A stretch of 64,000 bases of DNA from Brachybacterium massiliense (GTDB taxonomy: Bacteria; Actinomycetota; Actinomycetes; Actinomycetales; Dermabacteraceae). Where the stretch lies: positions 62,001 to 126,000 of the forward strand of contig NZ_FXXB01000003.1 of assembly GCF_900184245.1 (NCBI RefSeq), given 5' to 3'. The translations under genes were made by a program, and so were the position numbers. The notes under the pieces were generated by a model. It had not been told where the DNA came from and did no database searches. It saw nothing but the letters and a program-made list of their open reading frames with translations. This document shows, one piece after another, positions 15,934-26,049 of this stretch. Numbering within the stretch: position 1 is the first letter of the stretch; each line of letters begins with the position of its first letter.

Positions 15934-17699
15934 CGCCGCACCACCTCCCAGTACTCCTCGTTCTCCATCAGGTCCGCGTGCACGCCCTCGCCGCGGATCT
16001 CGCCCGCCTGCACGAACACCACGCGATCGGCTGCCTGCAGCAGCGCCGGGGCACGGGTGACCAGCAGGGTCGCTCGGTCGGTGCGTCGGCGTGCCGCGGC
16101 CAGCGCCTCGGCGATGTTCTGCTCGGTGACCGCGTCGACGGCGGTGGTCGGGTCGTGCAGCACCAGCACCGGGGCGTCGGCCGCCACGGCCCGGGCCAGG
16201 GCGATGCGCTGACGCTGACCGCCCGAGAGGTTCGCCCCGCGGTCCAGGATGCGGGTGTCATAGCCCTCGGGCAGGATCCGCAGCAGGTCATCGGCGCCGG
16301 CGGCGTGCAGGGCCTGATCGGCCCAGGCATCGTCCTCGCCCTGCGCGATGCCGGCCGGCGCGCGGGTGGCCAGCTGCGCGCGCAGCGTGCCGTCGAAGAG
16401 GTCCACCACGTGCGGTTCGACCAGCAGCTCGGAGCGCAGAGTGAGGCGGTCGGCGGGGGTGATGGGCTGCTCGCCCACCCGGGCTCCGCCGTCGACCTGC
16501 CCGCTGACCGCATCGATCACGGCCTCGGCATCAGCCGCATCGGCGCAGGCGAGCGCGACGATCTCCCCGTCGGCGACGCTGAGCTGCGGCAGGTGCAGGC
16601 CGCCGGCCGCGCCGCGTCGGCCCTGGGCGGCGCCGCGGCCCTCGCCCCGGTCATCGCGCTGAGTGGTCAGCACGTCCAGGCCGAGCTCGGGGTCATCGAC
16701 GGCGCGTCCCAGATCCGTGTACAGATCTCGCACGCGGCGCGCAGAGGTGGACATGCCCGCCCACCACACGGGGGCGCCGGCCAGGCCCTGCATCATGCCC
16801 ATCACGTACCGGGCCACGCCCACCACTGCGATCAGCACGCCGAGGGTGAGGGCGCCGTCGAGGGTGCGCAGCGCGGCCAGCACCACCACGGCGGCGAGCA
16901 TCGACCCGGTCACCAGCGTGGTCAGCCCGGAGGAGATCCCCGAGTAGCGGGCGTTGACGAGAGCGGCCTGCAGCGCGATGCGGGAGCGCCGGCGGTAGGT
17001 GGCCCGGGCGCGGGACTGCACCCCGAGGCCCTGCAGCACCCGCAGCCCGTGCACCAGATCGGTCGCGGTGGCGGCGGCCTCGGCGGCCTGGGACTGCTGA
17101 TCGTCGTAGCGGGCCGACAGCGTCGGGGTGATCACCCGGATCACCACCACCATCACCGCGATCCCGAGCAGCATCGTCAGGCCCAGCCAGAGATCCGCCG
17201 CGGCGAGGTACACGGCGGCGGCGAGGATCGCGATCAGCGAGGGCACCACCCAGGTGAGCATGTCCAGCAGGTCGGAGGCCTTGTCCGCATCGGAGGTGGC
17301 GATCGAGAGCACCTCCCCGGCGGGCCGCTCGATGCGGCGCGAGCGGGGATCCAGCACCGCACCGGTGAGCCCCACCCGCAGGCGGTGCCGCTCGAACATG
17401 CACGCCTTCTGCGTCTGCAGGAAGGTGAACACCCACAGCAGCGCGCCCACGATCCGCATCAGGATCAGCCCGAGCGCCCCGAGCACGGTCAGGCGCAGAT
17501 CGCCGGCCATGATGCCCTGATCGATGATCAGCCCCAGCACGATCGGCATCAGCAGCTCGACGCCCTCGGACAGGGTCGCCAGCGGCAGCACGACAGCCAG
17601 CATCCGCCGATGCCCGCGCAGGATCGAGCGCATCACCCCCGGAGCACGGACCGGAGAGGAGGAGGGAGCCGCGGCGGCCGCGGAGGAGGAGAGAAGCAC
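15930..17699 (-). CDS. ABC exporter half-transporter, degenerate-site subunit
   Basis: About 589 residues: a six-helix membrane domain, then an ATPase domain. The signature motif is perfect (NLSGGQRQRIALARAV) but the rest of its own site is broken. The Walker A position reads VALACADAADAEAVI with no GxxGxGKS, Walker B reads VLVLHDPTTAVD instead of LDE, and the H-loop His is replaced (LLVTRAPAL). It can therefore donate LSGGQ to the partner's site but not hydrolyse ATP itself. The start is uncertain: GTG 17699 is used here, ATG 17633 (MRSILRGHRRML) is a good alternative, and longer versions run towards the divergent dsbA-like gene. Confidence 0.85.
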   Translation of the reverse strand: MLLSSSAAAAAPSSSPVRAPGVMRSILRGHRRMLAVVLPLATLSEGVELLMPIVLGLIIDQGIMAGDLRLTVLGALGLILMRIVGALLWVFTFLQTQKACMFERHRLRVGLTGAVLDPRSRRIERPAGEVLSIATSDADKASDLLDMLTWVVPSLIAILAAAVYLAAADLWLGLTMLLGIAVMVVVIRVITPTLSARYDDQQSQAAEAAATATDLVHGLRVLQGLGVQSRARATYRRRSRIALQAALVNARYSGISSGLTTLVTGSMLAAVVVLAALRTLDGALTLGVLIAVVGVARYVMGMMQGLAGAPVWWAGMSTSARRVRDLYTDLGRAVDDPELGLDVLTTQRDDRGEGRGAAQGRRGAAGGLHLPQLSVADGEIVALACADAADAEAVIDAVSGQVDGGARVGEQPITPADRLTLRSELLVEPHVVDLFDGTLRAQLATRAPAGIAQGEDDAWADQALHAAGADDLLRILPEGYDTRILDRGANLSGGQRQRIALARAVAADAPVLVLHDPTTAVDAVTEQNIAEALAAARRRTDRATLLVTRAPALLQAADRVVFVQAGEIRGEGVHADLMENEEYWEVVRR

Positions 17700-17860
17700 T
17701 CGACCGATCCAACCCTCCCGCCCTGCCCGGCGCAACGCTTTTAGCCCGAGCACAGGTGTCGGCCCGGTCACCACATCGCCCGACTGCCTCTCAGACGGCC
17801 GCCCGCCGAGGACGCACCGGTGACAGAATGGCGGTATCACCCCCGAGTCGAGGAGACCCC

Positions 17861-18481
17861 ATGAGTGAGCGCACCGCTGAGCTGTTCGTCGACCCCGCCT
17901 GCCCCTTCGCCTGGATGGCCAGCCGCTGGCTGCACCACGCCGCCGAGGTGCGCACCTTCACTCCCCGCTTCTCGGTGATGTCGCTGTCCGTGCTCAACGA
18001 GGGCCGCGATCTGGATCCCGGCTACCGCCGGAGCATCGACGACTCCTGGGGCGCTGCCCGGCTCGCGATCGCGATCGACGAGGCCGAGGGGAACGAGGCC
18101 TTCTCCCGCTGGTACACCGCCTGGGGCGAGCGCTTCCACGTGGGCGATGACAAGTCCGACCGCCGCCGCACCGCCGAGCTCGCGCTCGCCGATGCCGAGC
18201 TGCCCGCCTCCCTGATCGAGAAGTACGACCACGTCCCCGGCGACGAGATAGACACGGCCCTGCGCGCCTCCCATGAGCGGGCGATCTCCCTGGTGGGCGA
18301 TGACGTGGGCACCCCCGTGATCACCTTCGGCACCGGCACCGCCTATTTCGGCCCCGTCATCTCTCCCGCCCCGCGCGGTGAGGACGCCGGGAAGCTGCTG
18401 GATGCGATGGAGGCGCTGTCCACGATCGAGGGCTTCTATGAGATCAAGCGCTCGCGCAGCGGCGGCATCGACCTCAGCTGA
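17861..18481 (+). CDS. DsbA-family protein of the Rv2466c (mycothiol-dependent nitroreductase) type
   Basis: A 206-residue thioredoxin-fold protein of the actinobacterial DsbA group that includes the mycothiol-dependent nitroreductase Rv2466c. The active-site region is FVDPACPFAWMASRW, so the N-terminal Cys-Pro is kept but the second Cys of CxxC is Ala. That allows monothiol chemistry, for instance mixed disulfides with mycothiol, rather than dithiol exchange. The cis-Pro loop is GTPVITFG. ATG 17861 has a GAGGAG ribosome binding site. No signal peptide, so it is cytoplasmic. Mycothiol genes are present further along the window. Confidence 0.85.
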   Translation: MSERTAELFVDPACPFAWMASRWLHHAAEVRTFTPRFSVMSLSVLNEGRDLDPGYRRSIDDSWGAARLAIAIDEAEGNEAFSRWYTAWGERFHVGDDKSDRRRTAELALADAELPASLIEKYDHVPGDEIDTALRASHERAISLVGDDVGTPVITFGTGTAYFGPVISPAPRGEDAGKLLDAMEALSTIEGFYEIKRSRSGGIDLS

Positions 18482-18555
18482 GCACTCTGCAGTCCCACCG
18501 GCCCTCAGCCGGTGCCCCTCCCATCCCTGAACGCCCGAAAGCGAGACCCCACATC

Positions 18556-19038
18556 ATGCGCGTGCACATCGGCACCGACCACGCCGGCTTCGAGCTGAAG
18601 AACCGCCTGGTGGCGGTCCTGGAGAGCAAGGGACACGAGGTCACCGACCACGGCGCCCACGAGTACGACGCCCTGGACGACTACCCGCCGTTCTGCACCG
18701 ACGTGGGCGAGGCCGTGGTCGCAGATCCGGAGTCTCTCGGCATCGTGATCGGCGGCTCCGGTAACGGTGAGCAGATCGCGGCGAACAAGGTCGCCGGTGT
18801 GCGCGCCGCCCTGGTGTGGAACGAGGACACCGCACGCCTCGCCCGCGAGCACAACGACGCCAACGTCATCTCCGTCGGTGCGCGCCAGCACACCGAGGAG
18901 GAGCTCGAGTCGCTGATCGACATCTTCCTCGCCGAGCCCTTCTCGGGCGAGGAGCGCCACCAGCGCCGCATCGACCTGGTGGGCCTGTACGAGCGCACCG
19001 GCGGGTACGACCAGTCCGGCGCTCCCTCTGCCGAGTAA
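18556..19038 (+). CDS. rpiB: Ribose-5-phosphate isomerase B
   Basis: A 160-residue RpiB interconverting ribose-5-phosphate and ribulose-5-phosphate in the pentose phosphate pathway. MRVHIGTDHAGFELKN is the phosphate and sugar binding start. GGSGNGEQIAANK has Glu in the place of the E. coli catalytic Cys, which is the mycobacterial-type active site. SVGARQH and HQRRIDLV are further conserved blocks. The TAA stop overlaps the glycosylase ATG (TAATG), so the two genes are translationally coupled. Confidence 0.95.
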   Translation: MRVHIGTDHAGFELKNRLVAVLESKGHEVTDHGAHEYDALDDYPPFCTDVGEAVVADPESLGIVIGGSGNGEQIAANKVAGVRAALVWNEDTARLAREHNDANVISVGARQHTEEELESLIDIFLAEPFSGEERHQRRIDLVGLYERTGGYDQSGAPSAE

Positions 19039-20096
19039 TGCCCGAGGGTCATACCGTCCATCGGCTCGCGGCTGCCTTCGAGCAGGCATTCGGCGGGCAG
19101 AGGGTGCGGACCTCGAGCCCGCAGGGACGCTTCTCGGAAGCAGCCGAGCTGGACGGCATGGTGCTGCTGGGCGCCGAGGCCGTCGGCAAGCACCTGTTCC
19201 TCCCCTTCGCGCCGTCCGATGACGTGGACCGCGGCTCGCCCGTGGTGCGGCACGTGCACATCCATCTGGGCCTGTACGGCTCCTGGACCTTCGCCGGCGA
19301 GCCCGGCTTCGCCGACGCCCATGCCATCGGCGCACCGCGCCTGCGCATCGGTGAGCAGGAGGAGACGCTCGAGGCCGAGGGGGACGACGAGACGGCGCAG
19401 GGCGGCTCCGGCACGCCGGACTGGCGCCGGATCGTGCCGCGGCCGACGGTGCGGCTGCGGGTGGCCGGGCCGCGCGGGCTCGCGGATCTCACCGGTCCCA
19501 CGGCCTGCGAGATCCTCGACGCCCAAGGCCGTCAGGATGTGCTGGACCGTCTGGGCCCGGACCCGTTGCGCCCCGATGCGGATCCGCGACGCTTCGTGGA
19601 CGCGGTGCGCCGCTCCCGCACCACGATCGGCGCGCTGCTGATGAACCAGAAGATCGTCGCCGGGATCGGGAACATCTATCGCGCCGAGCTGCTGTTCCGG
19701 GCCCGCCTGGACCCCTTCGTACCCGGCAACGAGCTGTCCACCGGGATGCTCGAGGAGATGTGGGAGGACCTGGTGGCGCTGATGACCTACGGCGCCCGCA
19801 CCGGCAGGATCGTCACCACCCAGCCCGCCCACCGCGACATCGAGGCGAGGATCGTCGAGCGCTCGCGCGGCACCCGGCAGAACGGGGACGAGGACCCGGA
19901 CGTCGTCTCCCGCGAACGCTCCTTCTACGTCTACCACCGCCAGACCCTGCCCTGCCGCCTGTGCGGCACCGCCGTGCGCTCGGCCGATCTCGCCGCCCGC
20001 ACCGTGTTCTGGTGCCCCCGCTGCCAGACCCCGCGCCGCCGCCGGGCGGACTGGACCCGGCAGCACCCCGCAGCGCCCTGGGCGCTCGCCTCCTGA
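19038..20096 (+). CDS. Fpg/Nei-family DNA glycosylase (Nei2-like)
   Basis: A 352-residue base-excision-repair glycosylase/AP lyase. It begins MPEGHTVHRLA: Pro2 is the catalytic nucleophile after Met removal and Glu3 the general acid, and EGHTVHR is the pattern of actinobacterial Nei2. The helix-two-turn-helix appears as LLMNQKIVAGIGNIYRAE. The C-terminal zinc finger has four cysteines (CRLCG and CPRCQ). It is longer than usual because of an acidic insertion around residues 110-140 (EQEETLEAEGDDETAQGG) before the domain linker. It is translationally coupled to rpiB. Confidence 0.92.
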   Translation: MPEGHTVHRLAAAFEQAFGGQRVRTSSPQGRFSEAAELDGMVLLGAEAVGKHLFLPFAPSDDVDRGSPVVRHVHIHLGLYGSWTFAGEPGFADAHAIGAPRLRIGEQEETLEAEGDDETAQGGSGTPDWRRIVPRPTVRLRVAGPRGLADLTGPTACEILDAQGRQDVLDRLGPDPLRPDADPRRFVDAVRRSRTTIGALLMNQKIVAGIGNIYRAELLFRARLDPFVPGNELSTGMLEEMWEDLVALMTYGARTGRIVTTQPAHRDIEARIVERSRGTRQNGDEDPDVVSRERSFYVYHRQTLPCRLCGTAVRSADLAARTVFWCPRCQTPRRRRADWTRQHPAAPWALAS

Positions 20097-20108
20097 GAAG
20101 GGCCGCGG

Positions 20109-21152
20109 ATGAGCAGCAGCTCGGCACCCGAGGTGACACACAGCGGGATGCTCGCCGTCGGGCAGGGGCACGAGATCTTCTGGGAGGAGAGCGGCACCCG
20201 CGACGGAGTGCCCACCCTCTACCTCCATGGTGGGCCGGGCGGCCGCCTCACCCCCGGCTACCGCAGGAACTCCCCGGCCGATCGGGCGCGGATCATCGGC
20301 ATGTCCCAGCGCGGAACAGGTCGCTCCACGCCCGGCGTCGGTGCGCCGGGCCCGGTCGCTCTGGAGGGCCAGAGCAGGGCGCATCTCGTCGAGGATCTCG
20401 AGCTGCTGCGCGAGCATCTCGGGATCGAGGCCTGGATCGTCCAAGGCGTCTCCTGGGGCAGCACGCTCGCCCTCGCCTACGCCCAGGCCTATCCCGAGCG
20501 GGTGCTCGGAGTGGTGCTGTTCGCCGTCACCTCCACCTCGCGCCGCGAGGTGGACTGGATCACTGAGGGCATCGGGGCGGTCTACCCCGAGGCGTGGGAC
20601 GCCTTCGCGAGCATCGCCGAGCAGCACGCGGGCTTCGACCGCGCCGACAGCTCCGAGACCAGGCTCCGGATCGTCGAGGCCTACCGGCGGATGCTCACCT
20701 CCACGGACCCGGACCTCGTGGACCTCGCCGCCCGCGCCTGGATGGCCTGGGAGGACGCGCACATCAGCATCGGGGGCGGCGGGCCAGCCCAGGCGCATGC
20801 CGTGCCCGAAGGGCAGGAGATCACCGAGCACGAGCGGGCCTTCGCCCGGCTGGTCACCCACTACTGGGCGCAGGACGGATTCGTCGCCGACTGGGCGACG
20901 CGCTGGGATGCCCCGCCCGGCAGCGGCCTGCTCGGCGGGATGGGCCGGCTGGACGGGATCCCCGGCGTGCTGATCCACGGCCGACGGGACGTCTCCGGGC
21001 CGGCGCTGACCGCCTGGGAGCTGCACCGGGCCTGGCCCGGCAGCGAGCTGGTCATCGTCGAGGAGGAGGGCCACGGCGGCCCTGTGATGGCCGAGCACTG
21101 GTGCCGGGCCGTCACCCGGATGGTCGACGCAGTGCTCGGCCGCCGGCAGTGA
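20109..21152 (+). CDS. pip: Prolyl aminopeptidase-like alpha/beta hydrolase
   Basis: A 347-residue alpha/beta hydrolase of the proline iminopeptidase (S33) group, which removes N-terminal proline from peptides. LYLHGGPGGRLTPG is the oxyanion-hole motif, SQRGTGRS replaces the usual DQRGxGRS, GVSWGSTLALAYA is the nucleophile elbow, LIHGRRDVSGP supplies the acid, and EEEGHGGP the histidine. Substrate specificity is family-level inference. The gene starts 12 nt after the glycosylase stop and ends at a hairpin before the convergent ankyrin gene. Confidence 0.87.
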   Translation: MSSSSAPEVTHSGMLAVGQGHEIFWEESGTRDGVPTLYLHGGPGGRLTPGYRRNSPADRARIIGMSQRGTGRSTPGVGAPGPVALEGQSRAHLVEDLELLREHLGIEAWIVQGVSWGSTLALAYAQAYPERVLGVVLFAVTSTSRREVDWITEGIGAVYPEAWDAFASIAEQHAGFDRADSSETRLRIVEAYRRMLTSTDPDLVDLAARAWMAWEDAHISIGGGGPAQAHAVPEGQEITEHERAFARLVTHYWAQDGFVADWATRWDAPPGSGLLGGMGRLDGIPGVLIHGRRDVSGPALTAWELHRAWPGSELVIVEEEGHGGPVMAEHWCRAVTRMVDAVLGRRQ

Positions 21153-21157
21153 CCTGA

Positions 21158-21178
21158 CAGCGGCCGGGCTGGCCGCTG
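21158..21178. terminator. Bidirectional terminator between pip and the ankyrin gene
   Basis: CAGCGGCC / GGCCGCTG, 8 perfect base pairs around a 5-nt loop, placed between two convergent genes. Confidence 0.7.
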
Positions 21179-21222
21179 CGTCTCATCGCTCGTGCGGCGC
21201 GCTCGGCGTTCGCGCAGCTCGC

Positions 21223-21627
21223 TCAGCGCGACTCGATGAGCGCGACGATCTCTGCCCGCTCGAAGTACTTCGCGGTCTCCAGGGCGCTGGGCGTGCCCAG
21301 ATCCGGATCCGCCCCGGCCTCCAGCAGCACCCGGGCCACCTCGGTGAAGCCCTTGAAGGCGACGCCAGCCAACGGGGACTGGCCGCGATCGTTGGCGAGG
21401 TCCACATCGGCGCCGCGCGCGACGAGCTCGCCCACCAGCTCGGCATGGCCGTGATAGGCGGCGAGCATCAGCGGGCTGTTGCCAGCGGCATCGCGCAGGT
21501 CCACGGGGGCGCCCTGTTCGATCAGGGCGAGCAGGGGAGCGCTGTCGCCGCCGCGCGCGGCATCCAGCATCGAATTGGCCAGCGCGATCGCGTCGTCGTC
21601 AGCGGCGGTGGTCCCGTTCTCGTTCAT
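21223..21627 (-). CDS. Ankyrin-repeat protein
   Basis: A 134-residue protein made almost entirely of ankyrin repeats. Clear units include NSPLMLAAYHGHAELVGEL-VARGADVD and QSPLAGVAFKGFTEVARVLL-EAGADPD, with partial caps on both sides. This scaffold binds another protein; the partner is not evident. There is no signal peptide or membrane span. The start at 21627 is supported by a TAGTCT box 6 nt upstream. Confidence 0.9.
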   Translation of the reverse strand: MNENGTTAADDDAIALANSMLDAARGGDSAPLLALIEQGAPVDLRDAAGNSPLMLAAYHGHAELVGELVARGADVDLANDRGQSPLAGVAFKGFTEVARVLLEAGADPDLGTPSALETAKYFERAEIVALIESR

Positions 21628-21633
21628 GGCACG

Positions 21634-21639
21634 AGACTA
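21634..21639 (-). promoter_or_regulatory. -10 box of the ankyrin gene (leaderless)
   Basis: TAGTCT, 6 nt before the ATG at 21627. Confidence 0.55.
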
Positions 21640-21747
21640 CTGCCGGCCGGGCAGGCTCGCGGACAGCGTGCCTCGACCCACGTCGACCAAGTGGTGCACA
21701 GCGCACGCGGGGCGCGAGCCCGCACACCGGCAGTGCTGCGTCGGCAG

Positions 21748-21753
21748 TACTCT
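21748..21753 (+). promoter_or_regulatory. -10 box of the GNAT gene (leaderless)
   Basis: TACTCT, 7 nt before the ATG at 21761. Confidence 0.6.
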
Positions 21754-21760
21754 GTCGGCC

Positions 21761-22285
21761 ATGCCTGCACCCACCGCCGTCGCCGTGCGCCGCGCCGCGC
21801 TCGCTGACATCGACCCCCGCACCCTCTACCTGCTCGCCAAGCTCCGTCAGGACGTCTTCACCCTCGAGCAGCGGGCCACCGACCCCGATCTGGACGGCCG
21901 GGACCTCGACCCCACCACCACCCTGATGTGGCTCGAGCTGCCCGGGGCGGAGGCCGCGTCGCTGGGCGTGCCGGGACTGCCGGTGGCGCACCTGCGGGTG
22001 CTCGCCGAGGACGACGGCGCCGTGCGGATCGGCCGGGTCGCCGTGGACGGCGCGCACCGTCGTGGCGGATACGGGCGCCGATTGATGGGGGAGGCCCTCG
22101 CGCATGCCCGCGAGAGCGCGCCGGGCGCCGAGGTGCGCATCGACGCCCAGGCTCACCTCGAGCAGTGGTACGGATCGATGGGCTTCGAGACCGTGGGCGG
22201 GCTGTTCATGGAGGCAGGGATCGAGCACGTGGCGATGGTGCTGCGCCCCGGCCACGGCGCCCCCTCGGCGCACGGGACCATCTGA
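21761..22285 (+). CDS. GNAT-family N-acetyltransferase (ElaA-like)
   Basis: A 174-residue GNAT acetyltransferase transferring acetyl from acetyl-CoA to an unknown amine. The opening, LYLLAKLRQDVFTLEQRA-TDPDLDGRDLD, and the acetyl-CoA loop VDGAHRRGGYGRRLMGEAL match the ElaA group. YGSMGFETVGGLFMEAGIEHV is the usual C-terminal block. ATG 21761 is chosen because a TACTCT box lies exactly 7 nt upstream. A truncated regulator gene follows. Confidence 0.87.
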   Translation: MPAPTAVAVRRAALADIDPRTLYLLAKLRQDVFTLEQRATDPDLDGRDLDPTTTLMWLELPGAEAASLGVPGLPVAHLRVLAEDDGAVRIGRVAVDGAHRRGGYGRRLMGEALAHARESAPGAEVRIDAQAHLEQWYGSMGFETVGGLFMEAGIEHVAMVLRPGHGAPSAHGTI

Positions 22286-22572
22286 GCGTGCTCGCCACGG
22301 CGGTGCTCGTCACGGCGAGATGAATCCCGTTCCCGGAGATCCTGACCCTGGCGGGTCCGGCCCCGGAGGCGTGGCTGCTGATCCGTCGCTGATTAGCGTC
22401 ATGGGATATCAGGATCTGGAGGCGTATCTGCTGACCCCCAAGCGCTCCGTCACCCTCGCCCATCTGAACCGGGTGGAGCGGTCCGACTACCCGGGGCTGC
22501 TGGAGGTCAACGGGATGACCGTCCCCGATGTCTCCAAGATCATCCGCGATCTCGAGGAGCGGGACCTCTCGC

Positions 22573-24641
<2,069 letters not shown>

Positions 24642-24645
<4 letters not shown>

Positions 24646-25280
24646 GCCCGGGCGTCATCCTTCGCCGTGGGTGCCGAGTGCGCAGCGGATCCGGTCGCGG
24701 TGGCCCGAGCCTGCTGAGCCCGTTCCCGGCCCACGGGCATCGCGTCCAGCGCCCCGGTCGCGGCGAGGGCCCGGGTGGCGGCCCAGCCCAGCACGCCGCA
24801 CAGCAGCGCTCCGGAGAGCAGGAAGAAGCCCAGCATCGCGAAGGAGAAGGCCCAGCTCATCTCCTGGTAGTAGGCGAACTTCTCCCAGCCCCACTCGAGC
24901 ACGGCCGAGAACAGGCCGCCCAGGATCGCCACCGGCAGCGTGAAGCGACGGTAGCGGAACAACAGGAAGGCCAGCTCGACGCCGCCGCCCTGCATCAGGC
25001 CGGAGATCGCGGTGCCCCAGCCCCACTGGCTGCCCAGCAGCATCGACAGCACGGCCGCGATCATCTCGGCCAGCAGTGCGGCGCCGGGCTTGCGCACGAT
25101 CAGCGCGGCCAGCAGCGCGGGCAGGAACCAGACTCCGGCCAGCAGGCCCTCGGCGGGCTTGAACGCTGTGGTGAGCGGGCCGATCAGCGTGTACAGCTGG
25201 CCGTACCCCAGGAACGCGACGCCGAAGGCGGCCCCGATCGTCACGGTGACCAGCAGGTCCACGGTGCGGAAACGAGTCAT
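24642..25280 (-). CDS. ykoE: Thiamine-related ECF transporter S component YkoE
   Basis: A 212-residue membrane protein with about six helices, matching YkoE, the thiamine-binding S component. Visible blocks: VTIGAAFGVAFLGYGQLY, a membrane-embedded WGWGTAISGLMQGGGVELAF, and FSAVLEWGWEKFAYYQEMSW. The C-terminal tail is soluble and Ala-rich. ATG 25280 has a strong GGAAGGAG ribosome binding site 8 nt upstream. It is preceded by a TPP riboswitch and overlaps the energy-module gene, so uptake is shut off when TPP is plentiful. Confidence 0.93.
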
Positions 25281-25340
25281 CACTTCTCCTTCCCTAGCGG
25301 AAGGGGCACACGGCACCGGTGGTGCTGTGCGGAAATCCCG

Positions 25341-25422
25341 ACTCCCTACGCCGGTGCAAACCGGATCAGGTTCGAGGGTCTGCGCCCGATGCGCACTCTC
25401 AGCACCACGCGGTGCTCACCTG
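25341..25422 (-). promoter_or_regulatory. TPP riboswitch of the ykoE-ykoDC operon
   Basis: On the minus strand the aptamer blocks run CAGGTGAGCACC, GTGCTGAGAGTGC, CAGACCC, TCGAACCTGATCCGGTT and GCGTAGGGAGT. This is the second THI element in the window and has a longer P3 stem than the first. It ends about 60 nt before the ykoE start, leaving room for an expression platform around the ribosome binding site. Confidence 0.93.
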
Positions 25423-25442
25423 TCAGTGGATGACGAGCTCAG

Positions 25443-25448
25443 AGCCTA
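25443..25448 (-). promoter_or_regulatory. -10 box of the ykoE operon
   Basis: TAGGCT on the minus strand, about 20 nt upstream of the riboswitch aptamer. Confidence 0.45.
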
Positions 25449-25482
25449 CCGTGTGCGAACAGGTCCTGCCGTGCCGTGCGTC

Positions 25483-26049
25483 TCAGCGGCGCGCCCGGAT
25501 CGCCTGGTCCACGGCCTCCGCCGTCGCCCTCGGATCCACCGGGGAGATCAGGTAGTGGCGCGAGCCCTTGCCGATGATCTCCACCATCTCGCCGGGCCCC
25601 GTGGCCAGCACCCGGTACGGGGCACGCAGATCGCTGAGGGTGTAGATCTTCCGCTTGCCCACCGGGGTGAGCTCCTCCGGGCTCGCCGCCATCACCGTCG
25701 AGCGGCGCCAGCCGAACCCGCCCAGCGTCACCCCGGCCCGCGAGCGGGGGATAGTGCGCAGCTGCACGGTGCGGAAGTCCTCGAGCGGCCAGGCCCTGCG
25801 CGGCAGGAATCCGCCCAGACTCACCGTCAGCCCGCGCTCGTCCACGATGAAGCGCGTCCACTGGCCCATCCAGGTCCACAGGGTCAGCACCGCGAACAGC
25901 CCCGCGAGCACCACCGCGCCCGGCATGCCGGCACGCTGATGCATGAGCACCACCAGCACCACGCCGCTGAGCACGGTGATCCCGATCCGGGTCCAGCCGA
26001 TCGAGGAGGGACGCGTATGCCCCACGTAGAACGGAGGATCGGGCCTCAC
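25483..26049 (-). CDS. Small membrane protein with PH-like domain
   Basis: A 188-residue protein. Two adjacent membrane helices lie near the N-terminus (IGITVLSGVVLVVLMHQ and GAVVLAGLFAVLTLWTW). A cytoplasmic region follows with the strand pattern of bacterial PH-like domains (FIVDERGLTVSLGGFLPRRA, KIYTLSDLRAPYRVL, ISPVDPRATAEAVDQAI). Role unknown. The GTG start overlaps the stop of the M13 peptidase gene (GTGA), so the two are co-translated. Confidence 0.75.
   Translation of the reverse strand: MRPDPPFYVGHTRPSSIGWTRIGITVLSGVVLVVLMHQRAGMPGAVVLAGLFAVLTLWTWMGQWTRFIVDERGLTVSLGGFLPRRAWPLEDFRTVQLRTIPRSRAGVTLGGFGWRRSTVMAASPEELTPVGKRKIYTLSDLRAPYRVLATGPGEMVEIIGKGSRHYLISPVDPRATAEAVDQAIRARR

Noticed and set aside
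14161-17744. Two long open frames antisense to the ABC exporter genes (683 and 588 codons)
   Set aside because: Composition is dominated by His, Gln, Arg and Gly, with no recognisable motif; they are shadows of the exporter genes.
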